DNA of 10,502 nt from Paracoccaceae bacterium (lineage in GTDB: Bacteria > Pseudomonadota > Alphaproteobacteria > Rhodobacterales > Rhodobacteraceae), in the NCBI GenBank assembly GCA_026709725.1, contig JAPOSK010000310.1:1-10502 (forward strand), in the 5' to 3' direction. The notes beneath the pieces were generated by a model, which did not search any database, was not told the DNA's origin, and was given only the letters and a program-made list of their open reading frames with translations. Numbering within the stretch: position 1 is the first letter of the stretch; every line of letters begins with the position of its first letter. Shown one piece after another: positions 6,158-10,502 of the stretch. The position numbers were made by a program, and so were the translations under genes.

Positions 6158-7177
6158 TCAGGTATCACGCACTTCACCCGGCCCGCCGCCCGGGGCAGTG
6201 GTGGCCCCCGGGTGATGGGTCAGAAATGCATCAAGATCAGCTTCATCCGGCATCGCCGGGGCGCAGCCGGGGCGGGCAACAACAATGGCTGCGCAGGCTG
6301 AGCCGCGCAGGACTGCGTCGCGCAAGGGCAGGCCGGCAGCGATCCCCGACAGGAGCCCGGCCATGAAACTGTCCCCCGCGCCCGTGGGTTTGAGGGCCGT
6401 GACAGGAAAGATGCCCGTCTGCATCTCCTCATCACCTGCCAGTGTGATCGCGCCCCTCTCGCCCATCTTGTAGATCACAATGGCGGCGGTGGTGCGGGCC
6501 AGTTCCCGTGCCTTCTCGAGGCCGCGTTCCATGGCTCCGGCCATGAAGCCGAATTCCTCGTCATTGCCCACGATGACATTGGACCGGGCACCGGCGCGGG
6601 ACAGAACCTCGGCGGCGACGGCAGCACTTGGCCATGAGTAGGGGCGGTAATCAATGTCAAAAATGATCGGGCAGCGCGCGGCTGCGGCTCGTTCGAGGGC
6701 GTGGAAGGTCGCATCGCGCGAAGGTTCCGCCGCCAGCACTGTACCGGCGGCGATGAGGGCGCCAAACCGCTTCAGTTCCACCCGTTCGATGTCGGCCCGG
6801 GTCACCTGAAAATCCGCCGCCTGATTGCGGTAGAGCACAGTTTGATGGTCCTCAACACGGCTCTCATAGATGGCCAGCGAGGTGCGATACTCGCCGCCAA
6901 TGGTGCGGACATGGTCTGTGCCGACACCATAGCCTTGCAATGCGTTGGTGCAATAGCGGCCGATCGCATCATCCGAAACACTGGTGACAAGACATGCCTC
7001 GCCGCCAAACTTGCAGATGCCGACCGCGATATTGGCTGATGAGCCACCCATGCCGACAATCATTGAAGTTGCCGTCTCTGTTCGGCAACCGGCCGGGTCG
7101 GGGCTGAGATCCATACCAACGCGACCAAGGACAACGAAACGATTGGTGCGGATGCCGTCCAGGACCCAGTTGCTCAT
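6158..7177 (-). CDS. iolC: 5-dehydro-2-deoxygluconokinase (PfkB family)
   Basis: IolC phosphorylates 2-deoxy-5-keto-D-gluconate with ATP, making the substrate of IolJ. The 339-residue protein has the two PfkB hallmarks: GMGGSSANIAVGICKFGG (42-59) and, near the C-terminus, KPTGAGDSFMAGLLSG (263-278) with catalytic base Asp269. NVIVGNDEEFGFMAG (200-214) is the usual N-x-x-E-like segment of the family. The N-terminal NRFVVLGRVGMDLSP is typical of IolC rather than ribokinase. The last dozen or so residues (GATTAPGGGPGEVRDT) are low-complexity and probably disordered. ATG 7177-7175 overlaps the stop of the dioxygenase gene (ATGA), so the two are translationally coupled. Confidence 0.93.
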   Translation of the reverse strand: MSNWVLDGIRTNRFVVLGRVGMDLSPDPAGCRTETATSMIVGMGGSSANIAVGICKFGGEACLVTSVSDDAIGRYCTNALQGYGVGTDHVRTIGGEYRTSLAIYESRVEDHQTVLYRNQAADFQVTRADIERVELKRFGALIAAGTVLAAEPSRDATFHALERAAAARCPIIFDIDYRPYSWPSAAVAAEVLSRAGARSNVIVGNDEEFGFMAGAMERGLEKARELARTTAAIVIYKMGERGAITLAGDEEMQTGIFPVTALKPTGAGDSFMAGLLSGIAAGLPLRDAVLRGSACAAIVVARPGCAPAMPDEADLDAFLTHHPGATTAPGGGPGEVRDT

Positions 7178-8013
7178 ATCCGGCCCTCTGTGTTGCCGCC
7201 CCCGGCCTCATCAAGCACCTCCGGATAGGGATAGTTCAGGCCAAGCAGCTGCCGGAGATCATCACTGGCGGCCGTCAGAAACGCCGGAGACAGCGCCGCC
7301 GGCATGTCCTCCATCGGCTTGACCCATTTTGGCAGATACTGGATCAGGACAGCATTGCGGTCATGGTCGCTGCGGTTTGGCATCGCACAATGCCAGACCG
7401 CCCCAAAAAAAACCACGGCATCACCCGGATCACCGAGCATCCGCTCGCAGCGGTCAAAGAAGCCATCCTCTTCTGCGGGATAGCGCAGGGGCTTCTGGGA
7501 ACCCGGTACAAATGCGGTTGCTCCGCTCTCTTTTGTGAACGGGTCAAGCAGGACCGTGACCTGGGCATTCAGGGGATAGCCGGCATTCAATCCAATGGGG
7601 TGGGTCGTCGGTGCGTGGAAATCCCAGTAGGGGTAATCGATATGGGGCTCCTGACCCGGACCTCCAGGCAGGATACGATTGGCGGCAATGGATCCCATGA
7701 CCATCTCGCTCCCCAGAAACAGGCGCAGAATTGGCATGAGAACCGGATGGATGGCCATCTCGGAAAAGACCGCACCCTTGGCCAGGAGATTCCAGACCCG
7801 GCGCTGTCGATCAAGCGTTCCGGCTTCGGCTGCGGCGCCCTGGAAATGGGTGACTTTCTCGGCGGCCTGCTCGGAGTGCTCCATGATGCGCATCCGGGCA
7901 TCGCGAACCTGTTCCCGGCTGAGGAGTTCCGGGATGCGGACCGCCCCCGCACCATTGAGAAGTTCATCAACGATGGTCGCGGGATCGGCACAGGCGGGGA
8001 GGAAGCTCTTCAT
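7174..8013 (-). CDS. Fe(II)/2-oxoglutarate dioxygenase, phytanoyl-CoA dioxygenase (PhyH) family
   Basis: PhyH-family enzymes use Fe(II), O2 and 2-oxoglutarate to hydroxylate small molecules; substrates vary widely. The 279-residue protein has an intact iron triad: His124 and Asp126 in EPHIDYPYW and His208 in GAVWHCAMPNRSDHDRNAVL, followed by Arg219, well placed to bind 2-oxoglutarate. GATAFVPGSQKPLRYP (164-179) is the typical segment between them. No signal peptide or membrane segment is seen, so it is cytosolic. Its ATG overlaps the iolD stop by one base (TGATG) and its stop overlaps the iolC start (ATGA), so it is wired into the inositol operon although it has no place in the standard pathway. 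An A8 run (7405-7412; T8 in the coding sense) lies just before His208 and could be a slippage site. The substrate is unknown; an inositol-related compound is inference. Confidence 0.88.
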   Translation of the reverse strand: MKSFLPACADPATIVDELLNGAGAVRIPELLSREQVRDARMRIMEHSEQAAEKVTHFQGAAAEAGTLDRQRRVWNLLAKGAVFSEMAIHPVLMPILRLFLGSEMVMGSIAANRILPGGPGQEPHIDYPYWDFHAPTTHPIGLNAGYPLNAQVTVLLDPFTKESGATAFVPGSQKPLRYPAEEDGFFDRCERMLGDPGDAVVFFGAVWHCAMPNRSDHDRNAVLIQYLPKWVKPMEDMPAALSPAFLTAASDDLRQLLGLNYPYPEVLDEAGGGNTEGRI

Positions 8014-9878
8014 CAGATCCCCCGGCGCTGATGGATGCGTCCGTGCTCAATCTCCCGGTGCCCTGCACGAACCCTGGGGTTCTCCGAGACATGTGGAGTG
8101 CCGACCTCCCACCAGGCGTGCCCCTTTTCGGTCCAGCCATCATGTGCATCGACCTGCATCACGATCACTGTCGTCCTGTCAGCAGCCTTGGCACGCTTGA
8201 AAGCGGCTGCGAGATCAGTGGCATTGTCAGCATGCTCGGCATGGGCCCCCATCGCGGCAGCATGGGCCACAAAATCGACGGCAAAGGGTTTGGGGATGGT
8301 TGGCGTGTCGGCAAGGAGGCAGTTGAAGCTTTCGTTGCCGGTATTGTTCTGCAATTTGTTGATGACGGCAAACCCCCCATTATCAAGGACGACAATGATG
8401 AGTTTCTTTTCAGTCAGGACCGAGGAGTAGATGTCGGAATTCATCAGAAGATAGGACCCGTCACCCACAAAGACGATGGTGTCCTTGTCGGCCTGGTTTT
8501 CGCTCTGGGCGATGCGCGCGCCCCAACCCCCGGCAATCTCGTAGCCCATGCAGGAAAACCCGAACTCAACATCAACAGTCCCGATCCCCAGGGTCCGCCA
8601 GTTGGCGGTAATCTCAGCCGGCAGACCGCCTGCTGCTGTCACAATCCGATCCTCCGGATCGCACAGACCGTTGACCACACCAATGGCCTGCGCATAGGAA
8701 TTCGGACGGTTTCCGGGACGAATATTCCCGGCGACATACTGATCCCACTGACGGCGTTTGTCCTGCGCTGATGCGGTCCAGCCCGCGGGGGCCTGCCACC
8801 CGCCGAGACCTCTGGCCAGGGCGTCCAATCCAAGACGGGCGTCACCAACCACGGGCAGGGCGTGATGTTTGCCCGCATCATGGCGGGTCGCATTGAGAGC
8901 AACGAACCTGGCCTCCCTGGCAAAGGCAGTCCAGGATCCGGTTGTAAAATCCTGCAAGCGGGTGCCAACGGCCAGGATGACATCGGCTTCGGCGGCAATC
9001 GCATTGGCGCTCTCTGACCCGGTAACACCGATCGGGCCGATATTGAGAGGGTGATCGGCCAGCAGATTCGCGCGTCCGGCGATCGTCTCAACAACCGGAA
9101 TCCCTGTCGCCTCGGCAAATGCTGTCAATGCGGCAACGGCACCTGAGTATTGCACGCCCCCGCCGGCAATCAGCATGGGCCGTCTGGCTGATTGCAGGCA
9201 CGATATCGCATCCGAGATCTCGACCGCATCGGGTGTCTGACGCCGGACCCGATGGGTCCGGGTCGCGAAGAAGGCAGCCGGGTAGTCATAGGTCCAGCCT
9301 TGAACATCCTGGGGCAGGGCCAGAAAGGCGGGACCGCATTCAGCGGGGTCAAGCATGACGGAAAGGGCGGCGGGAAGGGATTGAATGATCTGGGCCGGAT
9401 GTGTGATTCGGTCCCAATAGCGGGTCACCGGCCGGAAGGCATCGTTCAGTCCCTCTGCCGGGTTGTTGAAGTTCTCGATCTGCTGCAGGACCGGGTCAGG
9501 AAGCCGGGTGAGAAATGTGTCACCACAGAGCATGAGCAGGGGCAGACGATTGGCATGGGCAAGTGCTGATGCAGTGAGAAGATTCGCCGTTCCGGGCCCG
9601 GCTGAGGCGGTACAGAAAAGAAAGCGCTTACGGAGGTGGTATTTTGCATAGGCCGCTGCAGCAAACCCCATGCCCTGTTCGTTCTGGCCCCGGTAAAGCG
9701 GCAGCGTTGCATGATGTTCATGGAGTGCCTCGCCAAGGCAGGTCACATTGCCGTGGCCGAAAATTCCGAATCCGCCACCACAGACACGATGATGTGTGCC
9801 GCCAATGAATATCCGCTGGGCATCCAGCCAGCGGATGATGGCCTGCGCAGTCGTCAGGCGGATGGTTTCACCGGTCAT
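8013..9878 (-). CDS. iolD: 3D-(3,5/4)-trihydroxycyclohexane-1,2-dione hydrolase (ThDP enzyme)
   Basis: IolD hydrolyses the ring of trihydroxycyclohexane-1,2-dione to 5-deoxy-glucuronate. The 621-residue protein is a complete thiamine-diphosphate enzyme of the acetolactate-synthase superfamily. An N-terminal PYR domain includes GNVTCLGEAL (43-52) and YRGQNEQGMGFAAAAYAK (62-79) with the ThDP-activating Glu67. A central domain with VVETIAGRANLLADHP follows, and then a C-terminal PP domain with the GDG...N cofactor signature from 472 to about 500 (GDGSYLLMNSDIYSS ... VLDNGGFAVIN). The start at 9878 is preferred because family members begin close to TIRLTTAQAI and a GGAGG lies 11 nt upstream; the frame is open to an ATG at 9935, which would add 19 residues. 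First gene of the operon, overlapping the dioxygenase gene by one base. Confidence 0.94.
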   Translation of the reverse strand: MTGETIRLTTAQAIIRWLDAQRIFIGGTHHRVCGGGFGIFGHGNVTCLGEALHEHHATLPLYRGQNEQGMGFAAAAYAKYHLRKRFLFCTASAGPGTANLLTASALAHANRLPLLMLCGDTFLTRLPDPVLQQIENFNNPAEGLNDAFRPVTRYWDRITHPAQIIQSLPAALSVMLDPAECGPAFLALPQDVQGWTYDYPAAFFATRTHRVRRQTPDAVEISDAISCLQSARRPMLIAGGGVQYSGAVAALTAFAEATGIPVVETIAGRANLLADHPLNIGPIGVTGSESANAIAAEADVILAVGTRLQDFTTGSWTAFAREARFVALNATRHDAGKHHALPVVGDARLGLDALARGLGGWQAPAGWTASAQDKRRQWDQYVAGNIRPGNRPNSYAQAIGVVNGLCDPEDRIVTAAGGLPAEITANWRTLGIGTVDVEFGFSCMGYEIAGGWGARIAQSENQADKDTIVFVGDGSYLLMNSDIYSSVLTEKKLIIVVLDNGGFAVINKLQNNTGNESFNCLLADTPTIPKPFAVDFVAHAAAMGAHAEHADNATDLAAAFKRAKAADRTTVIVMQVDAHDGWTEKGHAWWEVGTPHVSENPRVRAGHREIEHGRIHQRRGI

Positions 9879-9997
9879 ATGTCCATTGTCCTCCGCAATG
9901 TGCGCATGCAGGGTGGCATGCAGACCCATTGTCAAAATACCCCGGAGAAGTTACTCGATTTTTCTTCGGTTGCAACGGGATTGAGAACGGATTGTGA
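9879..9997. promoter_or_regulatory. Divergent intergenic region between iolD and the oxidoreductase gene
   Basis: These 119 nt separate two genes read outward, so both promoters should be here. It contains the iolD ribosome site (GGAGG on the minus strand at about 9890), the GCATGCAG pair, and AT-rich DNA around 9955-9965. Candidate boxes on either strand, such as TTGTCA at 9929 with TACTCG at 9952 for the plus strand, are weak, so individual promoters are not called. Confidence 0.5.
9904..9923. promoter_or_regulatory. Tandem GCATGCAG repeats upstream of iolD (candidate operator)
   Basis: GCATGCAG occurs at 9904-9911 and again at 9916-9923, each containing the palindrome GCATGC, with a 12-nt period. 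They lie 26-45 nt upstream of the iolD ATG, where repressor binding would be effective. A TTGACA reads on the minus strand just beyond them (9935-9930), but no matching -10 at the normal distance is clear. The role is inferred from repeat structure and location. Confidence 0.35.
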
Positions 9998-10489
9998 ATG
10001 ACGGAGATCGGAATTGGCATTATTGGTGGCGGGTATATGGGCAAGGCACACGCGGTGGCCTACGCTGCCGTTGGAGCCGTGTTCAATACAACCCTCCGAC
10101 CCTGCCTTGAAATGATTGCGGCGCGGACAGACGAATCGGCGGCCCGGTATAAACATGCCTACGGGTTCCGGAGGCATGCCGCCTCCTGGCAGGACCTGGT
10201 CGAGGACAGGAATGTGGAAGCCGTTATCATTGCAACGCCCCAGACCATGCATCGTGCCATTGCCACGGCATGTCTGGACCTCGGCAAGCCGGTCTTCTGC
10301 GAAAAACCGCTTGGTGCCTCACTGAACGATGCACGTGTCATGACTGCAGCGGCCGCGGCCAGCGGCTGTGTCAACATGGTCGGGTTCAATTACGTGCGGA
10401 CACCGGCAACGCAATTCGCCCGGGCACTTGTTGCCGACGGTGCGGTGGGTCAAACCTGTATGGGAATCGGATGTCGCAGTAGTCCTTGA
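9998..10489 (+). pseudogene. Gfo/Idh/MocA oxidoreductase, N-terminal part only (disrupted)
   Basis: The first 152 residues are a good NAD(P)-binding domain: GIGIIGGGYMGKAHA with the Rossmann glycines at 10-15, AVIIATPQTMH (75-85), and the EKP motif with catalytic Lys103 in FCEKPLGASL. The segment NMVGFNYVRTPATQFAR (126-142) is typical of a proteobacterial subfamily of about 370-390 residues. After DGAVGQ (to 10453) the expected strand that opens the substrate domain is missing; 11 unrelated residues and TGA follow. About 60% of the protein is absent. Possible causes are a frameshift plus divergence, an inserted element, or a window/assembly edge. It is divergent from iolD with a weak ribosome site, and is probably an inositol or related polyol dehydrogenase by context. 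Confidence 0.7.
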
Positions 10490-10502
10490 CAATTCTTCCC
10501 AA

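Noticed and set aside
8031..8771. 246-codon open frame on the plus strand
   Set aside because: Antisense to the cofactor domain of iolD; no domain of its own.
9879..9935. Longer N-terminus for iolD
   Set aside because: The added 19 residues are not typical of IolD, and the ribosome site GGAGG lies inside this extension, serving the ATG at 9878.

Overview
The window looks like chromosomal DNA of an alphaproteobacterium, possibly marine or rhizosphere-associated. This is inferred from the GC-rich, GC3-biased coding style, the content and order of the inositol genes, and a Gfo/Idh/MocA protein of a type I associate with that group. No rRNA, tRNA, CRISPR array or complete mobile element was found.

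Left part (1-1064): the end of an unidentified GC-rich gene (stop at 212) is followed by a visibly AT-rich block. That block carries two small overlapping minus-strand genes of unknown function (736-282). Upstream of them is non-coding DNA with a 14-bp palindrome. A 37-codon ORF (944-1057), probably the tail of a lost gene, lies just ahead of the next gene.

Middle (1065-3322): a full-length GH13 subfamily 18 sugar phosphorylase, most like glucosylglycerate phosphorylase (E. coli YcjM type), is followed by a small VOC/glyoxalase-fold protein. Both are on the plus strand and converge on the inositol operon.

Right part (3457-9878, minus strand): a compact myo-inositol catabolic operon in the order iolD, phytanoyl-CoA-dioxygenase-like gene, iolC, iolB, iolJ, iolG. 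Most junctions overlap (TGATG or ATGA) or are a few bases long. IolG oxidises inositol to 2-keto-inositol, and IolD opens the ring of the diketone. IolB isomerises the product to a keto acid, IolC phosphorylates it, and IolJ splits it into dihydroxyacetone phosphate and malonate semialdehyde. IolE (dehydratase), IolA (semialdehyde dehydrogenase), a regulator and a transporter are not in the window. The Fe(II)/2-oxoglutarate dioxygenase between iolD and iolC is not part of the textbook pathway and is the most interesting element here.

Far right: a divergent Gfo/Idh/MocA oxidoreductase starts at 9998. It matches its family through about residue 152 and then runs into unrelated sequence and a stop at 10489, which suggests a disruption or insertion junction at the window edge.
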